DNA of 64,000 bases from Diploptera punctata (lineage: Eukaryota; Arthropoda; Insecta; Blattodea; Blaberidae): NCBI GenBank assembly GCA_030220185.1, contig JASPKZ010007432.1, positions 1,364,001 to 1,428,000 of the forward strand. Direction: 5' to 3'. How positions within the stretch are numbered: position 1 is the stretch's first letter; every line of letters begins with the position of its first letter. Positions 23,073 to 33,850 of the stretch are shown in pieces. The position numbers and the translations under genes were made by a program. Under the pieces are notes generated by a model, which was not told the origin of the DNA, made no database searches, and was given only the letters and a program-made list of their open reading frames with translations.

Positions 23073-24059
23073 TATTTAATATAAAATCGGCATTTTTGAG
23101 AAAGAACAATGGAGCAATTCCAAAATAGTTAAATTTGTTTTATGTATACGTTTGCTATTTTTTTCTTAAATATAACCTTAATTTAATTACTTTCGTTCAT
23201 TTTATACACCTATAACTTCATGATGCTTCCAACTGCAATAGTATCACTATAAAATAAATTTGAATTAAAATTATAATACGAAAACAGAATGAATGAAATA
23301 CGCATGCTTATGTTGTTTTATGTTTGTAAAATGTAATTTCAGCAATACAAGGTTTCTGTGAAAGCTTGAACCTTCAGTGCACAAGAAAATAAATTGAAAT
23401 TACTAACCTCGTGAAAATTCAATACGGGATTCTGAATCCCGGCAGTTTCAAAATATACTTCGCACTCGTTTTTGTTTGACAAACTAATTTCCCTAAGCCT
23501 GGAATTAAATTCTTTAATGTGGGAGTGAATTTGGACTTTAAAACAGCCAGTGACAACTAGCACATATATTGCTGTATGCGGAGTGAAATCGGAAGTAGAG
23601 GGGGGGGGGAGACTGATGTAGTCAAGTCACGTCATATTGATCTGTAGAGAACACTCAGCATCCCAACTACCCTACACCCACATGCGCTGTGGGTTCGAAT
23701 CCCGGATACGTGCTTCTTCAATTTTATATTCCCTTTAATAGTGTTTATTTTATGAAGTACCACAAACATTGTTCCTTAACAATTAGATTTTTAATAGTGG
23801 TTCATGAATTTAAATATAAACGATTAAATGAATGGAAAAATAAGAGATATAATAGAAAAACGATAAATATTTTCACGTATACGACATCTATGACTAGAAC
23901 ATGAAACTCACTTTCCAGTTATGTCACATATTGTCAATCATTATCATTATTTAAATCCAAATAAATTGATATAATTAACTGTATAACAAATATATTCAGC
24001 ATATTGTAGATACCTATAAATATTCCTGTATCAAGCTTTACTTACTTAATTTTTTATAT
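23070..24059. other. Mostly unassigned; one B-box-like word
   Basis: A run of nine G is at about 23602. GTGGGTTCGAATCCCGGATA at 23687-23706 is a perfect polymerase III B-box core (GGTTCGAATCC) but I could not find a convincing A-box 35-60 bp upstream, so it is noted as a possible SINE remnant only. Confidence 0.4.
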
Positions 24060-24287
24060 TATTTTAATTTAATTTTATTCCACGTTTTGTTAGTATTAAC
24101 TAATATTAGACCACATCCCCATTGTATTTTGTATAGTCTATATTTTTATATTTTAAAATTGTAATAAGTATATCATTTTTGTATAATTTTACTATTTTGT
24201 AATAATTTTACTGGTTGAGTGGAAGAATAAGTCTTATGGCCTGCTTGCCACCTAAATAAAGCATTATTATTATTATTATTATTATTG
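24060..24287 (+). repeat. LINE family B, 3' UTR with (ATT)n tail
   Basis: CTGGTTGAGTGGAAGAATAA then GTCTTATGGCC...CC...AAATAAAG followed by (ATT)8 matches the reverse complement of the LINE end at 39641-39740 (CTGGTTGAGTGGAAGAGAGG, GCCTTATGGTC, AATAAAG, then the trinucleotide repeat). It is therefore a short, 5'-truncated insertion of the same family on plus. Confidence 0.75.
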
Positions 24288-24324
24288 TATATACCAAATG
24301 TGAATATAACAAATATTTTTATCA

Positions 24325-24625
24325 ATGCCACCAATTTGTCATTACGACATTTCTATATTCTCTCCTGGCATTTGTGAAGTTGTAACCCACTTCTGAGGTT
24401 TGAACGCCTTGAAGGCGCTGTCCCGATAATATGTATATGAAAGGTGATGATGGTATTGATATGCCCGGGAGAGATCTTAATCCTAAATTTAATCTAAACG
24501 AGGCGAGTATGGTAGTGATGATAATGGTGACCAGATGGTGTTCGGGGACCATTTGGGCCTTCAAGTTTCCTGAAATTTGCCTTAGGAGTGAGGGAAAAAA
24601 ACGAAAAATAAACCGTCACTTGACT
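24325..24625 (-). repeat. SINE family 1 copy, head missing
   Basis: Blocks shared with 20207-20550: CGACATTTCT/ATTCTCTCCTGGCAT, GTAACCCACTTCTGAGGTT, GCGCCTT.GAAGGCG, 'AGATGGTGTTCGGGGACC'. The tRNA-like head beyond about 24625 is lost or altered. Confidence 0.75.
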
Positions 24626-24682
24626 GTATAGAAGAGTTTCCGAACAATTATTATTACAAGTAGACGTGTTCAATAATGATAC

Positions 24683-24954
24683 ATTTAAAATTATTTTTTC
24701 ACAGATATATTAATTATTTAAGTGTTGAATGAGCAATCATTAGAGGAAGTGATCGTAATGAATGAAATAGCCACCCCAAACCAACTAATCTCAATTCCGC
24801 TGAATTATTAGCTAATAAATTTAAAATTATTTTTTCACGGATATATTAATTATTTAAGTGTTGAATGAGCAATTATTAGAGGAAGTGATCATAATGAATT
24901 AAATAGCCACCCCAAACCAACTAATCTCAATTCTGCTGAATTATTAGCAGATAC
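24683..24954. repeat. Tandem duplication, 136-bp unit, two copies
   Basis: ATTTAAAATTATTTTTTCAC at 24683 and 24819 begins two units that agree through GTGTTGAATGAGCAAT, 'CATTAGAGGAAGTGATC', and 'AGCCACCCCAAACCAACTAA', with only about six differences. No open frame. Confidence 0.92.
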
Positions 24955-25369
24955 ACTAGACAGCAGTGTGCAAGGTTAGACCAAGTTTTCAGCAAAAGTC
25001 AAGAAGCATATTGAAGAAAGGTTGGAGTCATTTTTTTAAAAAAATCTCATCAGTCATACGCCCCAGGTGGCTAAAGCTATAATACAAGCAAAAGGGGATT
25101 TCTTTGACGAGAAACAATTTTTTTTTGTAAACAGTAACTTAATTCAAAGTCCAACTTTGTAAAAAGTGAGTGGAAAAACAGTAAAAATAATCTCAGCAAA
25201 AATACTCTTAAATAGTTTATATAAATAAAAGAAAAAAGTTGCGCTAATCATTGAAAGATAACACCAGTGTATGACCACTGCCTTCTTCGGAAACTTTTAC
25301 TTCTTAACCTTATTTCTATAGACGCTTTAACTTCTAACGACTTACACTATAATGTCAACTTTTCTATTA
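24955..25369. other. Unassigned spacer
   Basis: No gene or repeat recognised up to the TA target site of the next transposon. Confidence 0.45.
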
Positions 25370-25371
25370 TA

Positions 25372-26693
25372 CAGAGTGGACCGCTCGAATGGACCTAATT
25401 TCAATTGCTTGTTACTGGCAAACGGTTGAAGATAGAAACTTAAAACAACGTTCATAGTACAGAAAAACTCACCAAGTTTCGAATCCTGACGGTAGATGGC
25501 ACAAAGATACGTTTCTCGTTCTTAGATTTAATTGTTTGTGAAAATGGCGACTCCGCAGATGAAAGCGCAAGCTGTTTTGTGGTATGCGGAGTTTAAATCA
25601 ATCATTAGAGTTCAAAGGGAGTTCCGGCGTGTGTTTAACCGTGATGCTCCAACTGCTAGAAGCATAAAGAAGTGGCGTGATACATTATTAGCTACAGGAT
25701 CTGTGTTGAAGAAGCATGGTGGTGGTCGCAGAGCATCCGATGAAATGGTAGCAAATGTTCAAGCCGCATTTGAGCGAAGCCCCCGGAAGTCATTAAGAAG
25801 AGCTTCGCGGGAACTTCAAATACCAAAATCGACATTACAACGGATTGTCCACAAACGCCTCAAACTGCACGCATATAAGTGCAGTTAGTGCAACGTCTGG
25901 AGCCGAATGACATGCCGAAACGAGTGGAATTCGCCAATACGATGCTGGACCGTCTCGGCGCTGATCCTGACTTCATGACCAAGATTTTCTTCTCGGACGA
26001 AGCCACTTTCCATTTGTCAGGCAAGGTAAACCGGCATAATGTGCGGATCTGGGGATCGGAGAATCCTCACGCTATTCAAGAGCATGTTCGTGATAGTCCG
26101 AAGATGAATGTTTGGTGCAGTTTGTCACATAATAAGGTCATTGGACCGTTTCTTCGCCGAGAAAACTGTTCGTGGTACCACATATCTTGACATGCTGGAG
26201 CAGTTCTTCTTTCCACAAATTGAACAACTGCAGCCTAACATCGTTTTCCAGCAAGATGGTGCTCCTCCCCACTGGTCCAATGAAGTTCGTACGACTTTGG
26301 ACAACATTTTCCCTGGCCGTTGGATTGGTAGGGGAGGACCAATCGCGTGCCCCCGAGATCTCCCGATTTAACACCACTGGATTTCTTTCTCTGGGGCTAT
26401 GTCAAAGATAAAGTTTACACCACCCCAGTCAAAGACCTTCGTGATCTTCGTGAGCGCATCATAGAGGCTATTGAGAACATTCCAGAAGACATACTCCAAC
26501 GTACTTGGCAAGAAATTGTTCATCGCTTTGATATCGTCACAGTGACTGCTGGGGCTCATATAGAGATGTGGTGATCTGGATATCAAAACTTGGTGAGTTT
26601 TTCTGTAATATGAACGTTGTTTTAAGTTTCTATCTTCAACCGTTTGCCAGTAACAAGCAATTGAAATTAGGTCCATTCGAGCGGTCCACCCTG
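25372..26693 (+). mobile_element. Mariner-type DNA transposon with long terminal inverted repeats
   Basis: The ends CAGAGTGGACCGCTCGAATG and CATTCGAGCGGTCCACCCTG form inverted repeats of about 110 bp that match nearly throughout (inner part: AAACTTGGTGAGTTTTTCTG). TA lies immediately outside both (25370-25371 and 26694-26695). Length is 1322 bp. The high arm identity suggests a fairly recent insertion although the transposase is broken. Confidence 0.93.
25544..26574 (+). pseudogene. Mariner-type transposase (inferred DD41D), three frameshifts
   Basis: Start taken at ATG 25544 (MATPQMKAQAVLWYAEFK). N-terminal helix-turn-helix region includes RSIKKWRDTLLATGSV and PKSTLQRIVHKRLKLHAY. Catalytic first Asp in IFFSDEATFHLSG, second in FQQDGAPPHW (codon 26255-26257), third in DLTPLDFFLWG (codon 26380-26382). 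The last two are 125 bases apart; with the single inferred lost base this is 41 intervening residues. Frame breaks: near 25880 (HAYK, then QLVQRLEPND), near 26150 (VIGPF, then FAEKTVRGTTY), and near 26345. No longer able to make one protein. Related to mariner-like transposases with DD41D spacing; that label is my count, not a search result. Confidence 0.88.
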
Positions 26694-26729
26694 TACTACG
26701 TAATGGTGAATATGATAAAACTGTGTCCT

Positions 26730-26805
26730 CACTCGCTCACTTAGGTTAATCGGCACGGAATTTGAAGCCAGTACCTCCCGGCTTAAACGCTTGAGCCAAC
26801 TTGGT
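26730..26805 (-). repeat. SINE family 3 head fragment
   Basis: On minus: AAGTTGGCTCAAGCGTTTAA (A-box-like) then GGCTTCAAATTCC (B-box-like) about 35 bp later, like the heads at 11083 and 58700. Confidence 0.55.
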
Positions 26806-26934
26806 TTGAAAACATCGATAGATTTATCGTAAGTACAATCAAGTTTCCGAAGAAGGTAATGTGGATTGTTGCGCAGGTTTACGTGGCTTTATTTTTGCTG
26901 GAATATCAGTTTTTCCTATTTCCCTAAACTAGAA

Positions 26935-27150
26935 ACTCCAATATTCGGCAGGACTAGAAGGCTCTTGGCCTACTAGCCGGTTTATTTATGAGAGTAAATT
27001 TAAATTTTTCCTTCTGCACTTCTTAGGTATGGCAGGTTATCACATAGGTAGACGATCATCCTGCCAGAGTAGGGGTGATTTGTGGTAAGCATGTCGGGTC
27101 CCCCAGTCCGTATATCTGGTTTTCTCAACCTGTTGTCAATTTCCCTGCAC
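26935..27150 (-). repeat. SINE family 2 copy, fragmentary
   Basis: On plus, AGAAGGCTCTTGGCCTACTAG, 'GGTAGACGATCATCCTGCCAG', 'AGCATGTCGGGTC' and 'CTGGTTTTCTCAACCTG' are reverse complements of successive family-2 blocks at 44300-44470. There is an unrelated insertion near 26980-27030. Confidence 0.6.
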
Positions 27151-27549
27151 AATTAAAATTAACAGTTCGCTGGAGAAAAAGAAAAAATTGAGCAAATTTT
27201 TGGGACTTATGTAACTTGTAATTTTTATTTTAAGGGTGTGTTATTTGAATTGGAATTAATTGTGTTTATAAAATTAGCTACCGAGAAGCGAGCTAAAAGA
27301 CGTCTTCACTCGACGAAATCCCTATGTGCGTTTATCGAATTACAAATACCTTGTATTCGTATTCAGGCATATGCATAGAGAACAATCTCAAAAACCCCGA
27401 TGACATTTGTTTTATAGGCGTAAATTATACATTTTTAACTTCAGTCCCAAAGGGTTTGAAAAAAAACTGTCTTTATCAAAATAAATGTTTTGATTACATC
27501 AAAAAAATGATTGATTACATTGCCGAAGCGAATAATAAAAATCCATCCA
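27151..27549. other. Unassigned spacer
   Basis: A 102-codon frame (27324-27632) runs into repeat R at its end, which argues it is not a real gene. Its translation shows no domain I recognise. Confidence 0.45.
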
Positions 27550-27640
27550 CAGTAATTCTGCCCGAGGGCAGGTCTTCACTGCAATCATGGCGTTTTCATG
27601 CTATGCTTTGCAGCTTTACTAGGGAATTATAGGTGCATAA
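27550..27640 (+). repeat. Dispersed repeat R, copy 1
   Basis: AGTAATTCTGCCCGAGGGCAGGTCTTCACTGCAATC... then TTTTCATGC and CTTTACTAGGGAATTATAGGTG. Two other copies lie at 45290-45410 and 60424-60545. Ends in a short (AAT)n. Confidence 0.8.
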
Positions 27641-28574
27641 TAATAATAATATACAGTGATAGAACAGCTATTAAAATCCAAATCCGAGCTGAAGTGATTG
27701 TTATCACTAGTTAGCATTTTGCAGTACAAGAGTGACGCGACTGAAGTGACTTTCCCAAAATTAAATTCCACTTTTCTAAACCAGATTTTATAATTCTCAA
27801 TTCAAATAGCTATTCAGCTGTCCTCGCGAGGCTGTAATCTGATCCCTGAACTTAGGATGCTAATGGCATATCATAACAGGTACAAACAGAGGCAGTCAAA
27901 TCTTGTAAAAAATACATAATTTATTGAAGAAAAAAAATCGTTTGAATTCTTTTATACTGAAAGTAAACTGAATAGTATCTATCTTCCTGTGGCAAAGTAT
28001 AAATTAGTGTTGAGTAAATATTCTTAAAACAATAAAAGTACACATAAATCAATTACAAACACTAAACTTTTAAATTAATTACGAACACACAAATTTTAAA
28101 CATGTAATAAAAAAGATAAACATTCTATACAATACTATTAAAATACATATTTTATTTGAAGAAGCCCGCATATAGAATATATTTCAATATGGAAGTGTTA
28201 TATCTGCACAATATAAAATACCGAAGTTGCCAATATTTCATAGCAACTGAATCTGTTTGCAGTGGACATGAACAAACTCCCGAATTTTGTATATAGGGCG
28301 AAACAAAAATATACAATACAGGTTGTTCAGGAATGATTGCTGCATGTTTGATTGGGGAACCCATATTCTCCTGTGACTTAAATACAAACATTACATGCAT
28401 GATGAATCAAATCATGGACAAAACTCATATTTGTTTTGCTATACCAGTTTATGATGTTTACAGTGTGGGTAAAATGTTTTTAACTTTTTCTTTATAACCT
28501 AACAGAACCCATCTTATTACGGCCCAAAGGACATGCACATTTCTTAAGACATTAACCCACATTATTCTGTAATA
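27641..28574. other. Unassigned spacer
   Basis: No gene or repeat recognised; AT-rich. Confidence 0.45.
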
Positions 28575-28895
28575 ATGGCAGCTCCGTGGCGCAAGCGGTT
28601 AGACTCTCGCCTCTCACCGCTGGGGTCCCGCGATCGAGTCTCGGTCACTCCATGTGCTGGACGAAACGGAACTTCGGCAGGTTTTTCTCGGGGTTTCTCC
28701 CGTTTTCCCATGCCACAAATTTAATTCCACCATTTCATTCATCCGCCCCTGTGACTGTGCGTCAGGAATGGTCGGCCGGCACCCTTGTAGTTCACAGATC
28801 TCTATAAATATAGGGGCTTCATCTCATATGATTCCTCGACCCAACCCTGAGTTGGACACAGGAGTTGAGGATATTTATTTATATTTTATTCTGTA
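28575..28895 (+). repeat. tRNA-derived SINE (family 5)
   Basis: GGCAGCTCCGTGGCGCAAGC then GGTTAGACTC is a good tRNA-like head with A-box TGGCGCAAGCGG, and B-box-like GCGATCGAGTCTC follows about 35 bp later. The body (TTTTTCTCGGGGTTTCTCCC, GGTCGGCCGGCACCCTTGTAG, CCTCGACCCAACCCTGAGTTG) is CpG-rich against AT-rich flanks. Overlapping open frames here are by-products. Only one copy is visible in the window. Confidence 0.75.
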
Positions 28896-29250
28896 ATAAG
28901 TGTCCATACTCTATGGGTTCCCTACATCAAAATACTTTGTACAAAATCCCTGAAAAATCTTACAAAGTTGATAGGTCTGTAGTTCTGTACCATCCTGTAT
29001 GATTGCCGATATTTTCAGTAGATGAAGATTAGCATTTTCAGTAATTCAGAAATATCCCCTTAAAAGCGGAGGGGGGGATCTGAAAGGTATAACATGTTAG
29101 TTTTTGTCATGAATTATTTGATAAGTTACAAATTATTTATAAATATATTGATAACTGACCTAGTATTTAAAACTATATTTAAATGCATTTTGGGACAGTA
29201 GTATTTCATATTAGTTCGAGAGCCAATTATAGTGCACATATACATTTTTA
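28896..29250. other. Unassigned spacer
   Basis: No gene or repeat recognised. Confidence 0.45.
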
Positions 29251-29525
29251 TACCTTACTCTATTGGTAAAGTGAAAGATGAAGTCTAATGCTGCGTTTAA
29301 ATAAAAGTTTGTTACTATTATTACCGTAATGTCAAATAACAGTACCGTGCTTGTAGACAAATTTGATTTAATTCTTAAATAGTGGAGTATACCTTACTCT
29401 ATTGGTAAAGTGAAAGATGAAGTCTAATGCTGCGTTTAAATAAGTTTGTTACTATTATTACCGTAATGTCAAATAACAGTACCGTGCTTGTAGACAAATT
29501 TGATTTAATTCTTAAATAGTGGAGA
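29251..29525. repeat. Tandem duplication, 139-bp unit, two copies
   Basis: TACCTTACTCTATTGGTAAA begins units at 29251 and 29390. They are identical apart from a four-base deletion (AAAG after GTTTAAATA) in the second copy, so the duplication is recent or an assembly artefact. Confidence 0.95.
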
Positions 29526-30529
29526 AGTCTAAAAAACAATTGAAAAATAATAATTATGAACTGTTGGACGTGATCCAAATCTCTCCCTAATCTGTGACAA
29601 CCGTCTTCTGAGGAAAACAAAAAATCTAATCCGGCCGTGAATGTTGGGACATTTTAAATAATAGTATATTTTATAAAAAAGAACCGTCAGATTCACCATG
29701 ATGAATAAAATATTTTCAATAGTTTCCCAATTCCAGACGTACAAACACTGAATCCTTAAGCAGGGATAAAAATACAGTTGGATTAAGTTAAACCCCAGAT
29801 CACTTGCGGATGGAAAAGCACCCTCTTTTCTAACTTGAGGTTCTTGAATTGATGCGGAACGATAATTGACTTATTTAATACCATATGATGTTAATCCTCT
29901 CCCCAGTACTAACATATATTTTTAGGTTGCTTTCACTGGGATTGATTCTTACTTTTTATAAATATTCCATTAAGTAAAGGAGATTTTGCATCTTTTCAGA
30001 GAAAATTTTATATCTATATAATGCTGACTATAGATCTATCCTCTCCCTCCCTCTTAGTATACGCATACGAACACACATGGTGTTTCAAAATTACCATAAG
30101 CTTCTGACTATGGTAGAACGTAAGTCAACTTACAGTTACATCATGCTTCTAACAGGTGTATATCCAAACTTTAAAAGATAATTTTGATTAACCCATATCT
30201 GGAAATATACAGTTCAGTTTTATTGCTGTGGTAAAAATATTTTAAAACATATATATACTGTAAAAAAACAAATATACAGTATTTTTATTTATTTAAATTT
30301 ATGTCCCTTACTGAAAAAGGGCGACGCAGGATTTCATTCTTGTCATAGCTTCTGTTCACAATCTGCGTACATTTAACATGTCTCGGGTACTAGACTTTCC
30401 TACAGGAGTATTTGTAAGTTTTTTTTTTATTTCATCTTAATTATAGATACTTTAACATCGATGTCATGTCCCGACATAGGCTATTTAGTTGTATCATTAA
30501 CCAGCGTGCCTATAGTGTATTTGTAATTT
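29526..30529. other. Unassigned spacer
   Basis: No recognisable domain in the 71-73 codon minus-strand frames at 29400-29744. No repeats shared with other parts. Confidence 0.45.
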
Positions 30530-30715
30530 TTAACGTGGCGAAAGATATGGATGATTTTGTTGGCTAGATGGTATTAGGGAACTCTCTGGCCCTCAAAGTT
30601 TCCTGCTAAGTCTACAGGCGAGGAAAATATCCAAAAAGTCTCACTAGGGAAAATCATCCCGACCGAGGGTCAAAGGGTTTGAGACAACGATGCTACTTCT
30701 ACAACGCAGTGGAAG
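30530..30715 (-). repeat. SINE family 1, decayed fragment
   Basis: 'GGCTAGATGGTATTAGGGAAC', 'GTTTCCTGCTAAG', 'CTCACTAGGGAAAATCATCCCGACC' and 'CAACGCAGTGGA' follow the order of blocks from 20380 to 20550 with many substitutions. Confidence 0.55.
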
Positions 30716-31300
30716 ATTTGTCATTAAACATTATTGATTAGCTAATACACTTCCAATAAAATACCGTTCGAATACATTAGGAACGTGGACTTAAAGTGGA
30801 GCGGATGATTCGAATGATGTTTTCTTTTGAAATTCACAAACCAAATACTCGTATCCATGAGAACGAAACATCCATGGTACCAATGTAACTTCTGTATTCC
30901 AAGGTAATGCTAATTCAGCCAAATTAATAAGTGAATGACCCTAGTTGGCAGTGTTTGGGATTCTTATTGGAGAGGTCCCGGATTAAAAAACCGGCTTCAG
31001 TTTATCTGATTAGCTCCATTTGTTTTTTAATAGCGAAAGGAAATTATGGTTCGGATTTTAATTGCCGCAAATAATTTACTATTAGTCATTTCATAATAAC
31101 ATCACATATTACATTAATGTAAGTAATAATCCAGCTATTTTATATTGAAATCTCCATTATTACACAATATGTATATTATGGAGATTGTAGTATAAAAAAC
31201 TCCATAATTCTTAAACTGTACAAGAGACATTGACATAATTATGTTTTTTTTATCTAAATGTTCATGTTAGTATGGAATACTAGTATGAGAGAGCATATAA
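30716..31300. other. Mostly unassigned; possible SINE family 3 scrap
   Basis: CCTAGTTGGCAGTGTTTGGG and, about 40 bp later, GTCCCGGATTAAAAAACCGGC loosely resemble the A- and B-box spacing of family 3, followed by a T-run. Too decayed to be sure. Confidence 0.35.
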
Positions 31301-31362
31301 TTTTGTTCTTGTTTTACTGGCCGAGTGTAAAATACTGCCTTAAATCTACCAGTTCAAATAAA

Positions 31363-31850
31363 ATAATAAATAAGTTTTAAAAAACTAAAACAACACGCTT
31401 TATTAGAAAACCGAACTAAAAAAGAACAATAATTTTAATTTCCAACACGCTTGGGATAAAATTAAAGTGGTCAACAAAAAAATCATCTCCAACACATATA
31501 GAATAAAACTAGAGTTATCAACAAAAATAAAATAATTTTACCATCAAAAGCGTGGAGTGCTCTATATAAAAAAATATATGTATTTGATAATAAACAGATA
31601 TTGGCAAAAGTATAGTCTCTAAGAAGAAAATTAAAAATCATAAAAAGCACCCCACGCTTTTGATGGAAAAAATGATTGTCTTTTTGTTGATAACTCTAGT
31701 TTTATTCTATATGCGTTGGAGATGATTTTTTTGTTGACCACTTTAATTTTATCCCAAGCGTGTTGGAAATTAAAATTATTGTTAATTTTATAGTTCGGTT
31801 TTCTAATAAAGCGTGTTGTTTTAGTTTTTTAAAACTATTATTTATTTTTT
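31363..31850. mobile_element. Long foldback element with tandem internal units
   Basis: The left arm (31363-31560) and right arm (31647-31850) are inverted copies of about 195 bp with high identity (for example AAAACTAAAACAACACGCTT left, AAGCGTGTTGTTTTAGTTTT right), around an 86-bp spacer. Each arm contains imperfect direct units of about 46 bp starting CCAACACGCTT / CCAACACATA and containing GATAAAATTAAAG / GAATAAAACTAGAG then TCAACAAAAA. It has no gene. It may be a foldback-type or long-TIR MITE; no clear target duplication is visible. Confidence 0.8.
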
Positions 31851-31939
31851 AGTTTTAATATTTTACAGAATAAGATAAAAATGTAAATATCTTTAAATTC
31901 AATACTATTGTAGTATGAGCTAAAAGTAATACTCTTCTA

Positions 31940-32040
31940 AAAAATCCTTCCAGCCGGATTTGAATCAGCGAAATATGGATTACTGAAATTATATACCACC
32001 AGAGTTCACCGCTCTGCCAACTGAGCCTCTTACAACGATT
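31940..32040 (-). repeat. tRNA-like SINE head
   Basis: On minus: GAGGCTCAGTTGGCAGAGCG is a textbook A-box (TGGCAGAGCGG) in tRNA-like context, and GATTCAAATCC is a one-mismatch B-box about 48 bp later. The anticodon stem and acceptor stem do not close, so it is not a tRNA gene. It sits against the tandem array that follows. Confidence 0.6.
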
Positions 32041-32093
32041 GACTAAAAAGTCGATAAGTCTGCAACCTATTATACCAGTTTTCATTTTTTCCC

Positions 32094-32575
32094 CTGATGA
32101 TTCTGGCCAGGATTTTAGAAACAAGATATGAAATTATTGTATTGTCACGGGTCCGTTACAAGTGTACAAAGTTTTAAGTCGATCCAATGTTTCTAAGTGG
32201 GTGAAAGTCGTGTTCAAAGATTCCGTTAAATAGATACAAAGACACTTTTTTTATTTTCTGACGATTATGGTCAGTATTTTAGAAACAAATATGAAAATAT
32301 TGTATTGTCACGGGTCCTTTACAAGTATACAAAGTTTTAAGTCGATCCAATGTTTCTAAGTGGGTGAAAATCGTGTTCAAAGATTCCGTTACATAGATAC
32401 AAAGACACCTTTTTTATTTTCTGATGATTCTGGCCAGGATTTTAGGGGAAAAAATGAAATCATTGTATTGTCACGGGTCCTTTACAAGTATACAAAAGTT
32501 TCAAGTCGATCCAATGATTTTAAGTGGGTGAAAATCGCGTTACATAGATAAGATAGATAGATACAGGTCAAGCTA
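32094..32575. repeat. Tandem array, 164-bp unit, three copies
   Basis: CTGATGATTCTGG / CTGACGATTATGG / CTGATGATTCTGG begin units at 32094, 32258 and 32421. Each contains TATTGTATTGTCACGGGTCC, ACAAAGTTT.AAGTCGATCC and AAGTGGGTGAAA.TCG. Differences are mostly single bases, with the last unit truncated at its end by a GATA-rich stretch. Confidence 0.93.
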
Positions 32576-33080
32576 ATATAAAGCGTGTAAAAATAATTAT
32601 TACTATTATTAAAAATGTATGTAATGGAAAGTTTTAAAGCAATTTTTCTTTCCTGTAGAAGAGGATGGACTGTGATATATATATAGGCTACCGTATTATG
32701 TCGAATTTAAACGGCAACTTTTAAAACATGTTACAGCTTATATTTTGCTACCCAGACTTTTTCAATAATTCATCATAAATTTGGCATATTTAACGACTCT
32801 CATTAATTAAAGTCATTAGCGTCGCAGTACAGATCTGGGCGTTAAATCAGACTTTTTTGTCAGATGCAGCTTATTTCTTTTATAGGTTGTAAATCTACGA
32901 CCATGGATCCACGGCTTTACTTTCATTTATAGCAAGCCATGATCACGATTATAGACTCTTAAAATTAAAGCCATCGACTATGGCAGGTGTTAAGCTCGAA
33001 ACTCTCAAAATCATACATAAGCATGGTAACCACGAGTCCACCCGGTCATACTCATGATGAACTTAATCTTTTATTTTTAT
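32576..33080. other. Unassigned spacer
   Basis: No gene or repeat recognised. Confidence 0.45.
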
Positions 33081-33850
33081 TAGGAAGTGGTTCTTCTTCA
33101 ACCCAAAGTGATTTGCCGTCACATATCTCTGCCTAATGCATCATAAGATCCCTGCTTCTACTTCTTACTCCACCCATCCAACGTTCTCTCAGTCTACCTC
33201 CTCTCATTCTTCCTCTAGCCTCCCATTTAAGAACTTCTTTGGAATTCTATCCTCTTTCATTCGTATGACGTGTTCATACCACTTCAAATGCCTTCATTGT
33301 ATATTTTTCTCAAATAGGTTAATTTCGACTTACATAATTCCTATTATAATATTATTCTTGATTTTATTCCGTCTTGAATATCTTGTAGGTCGCCTCCAAA
33401 AATCAATTTTACTGCTAACCTTTAGGTGAAATATGGTTTATAATTTTCGGATAATATATAAGTTTTGTCTGCCGACTGTCCATGTTCGGATACATGTAAT
33501 AAAATGCTTTATAACAAGCCTGAAATATTAGTTTGCTGTCCCTGCGTAATATCCTACAGTGTGTGTGTGAGTGAGCGAGTCAGTGCGTGCGTGTGTGTGT
33601 ATACCAGAGTATTGAATTCGGCATACCAATGGTTGCTCTACCATAAATTGTTACTGTTTCAAGTTCTGCAGTTGATTTCCCATTTTATCTGTAACTGAAC
33701 CCAAATATTTAAAATTTTAAATATTACGTATTTCTGAACTATTATCACTTTAGCTATTCTGGCGTATTCGATGAATATATTAAAGTTTTATTATATTTTA
33801 CTTGCAATCCCCATTCTTATATTCTACCATTAAGTTGGTAAGAATGTCCA
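33081..33850 (-). repeat. LINE family C relic
   Basis: On minus, from the right: 'LQVKYNKT', 'FKYLGSVTD' (about 33.68 kb), then an inserted or rapidly evolving stretch with a (GT)n-like tract (33560-33602), and at the left 'HLKWYEHVIRMKEDRIPKKF' with a RGRPR-like and W-DGV-like tail. This is the order of the reverse transcriptase C-terminal region in insect LINEs. Several stops interrupt it. Confidence 0.65.

Noticed and set aside
25532..25543. Start of the mariner transposase at 25532
   Set aside because: That codon is TTG; the first ATG in frame, at 25544, begins the MATPQMK-like N-terminus.
27324..27632. 102-codon open frame as a gene
   Set aside because: Its last third lies in dispersed repeat R, which occurs elsewhere without the frame.
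28575..28650. True tRNA gene on plus
   Set aside because: The head fits A- and B-boxes, but it continues into a SINE body and acceptor pairing fails.
31940..32040. True tRNA gene on minus
   Set aside because: A- and B-boxes are good but the stems do not pair, so it is a SINE head.
32094..32575. CRISPR-like array
   Set aside because: Units are contiguous tandem copies of about 164 bp with no short repeat and unique spacer structure; the genome is eukaryotic.
33541..33605. Z-DNA-like GT tract as a regulatory element
   Set aside because: Short, interrupted, and inside a dead LINE.
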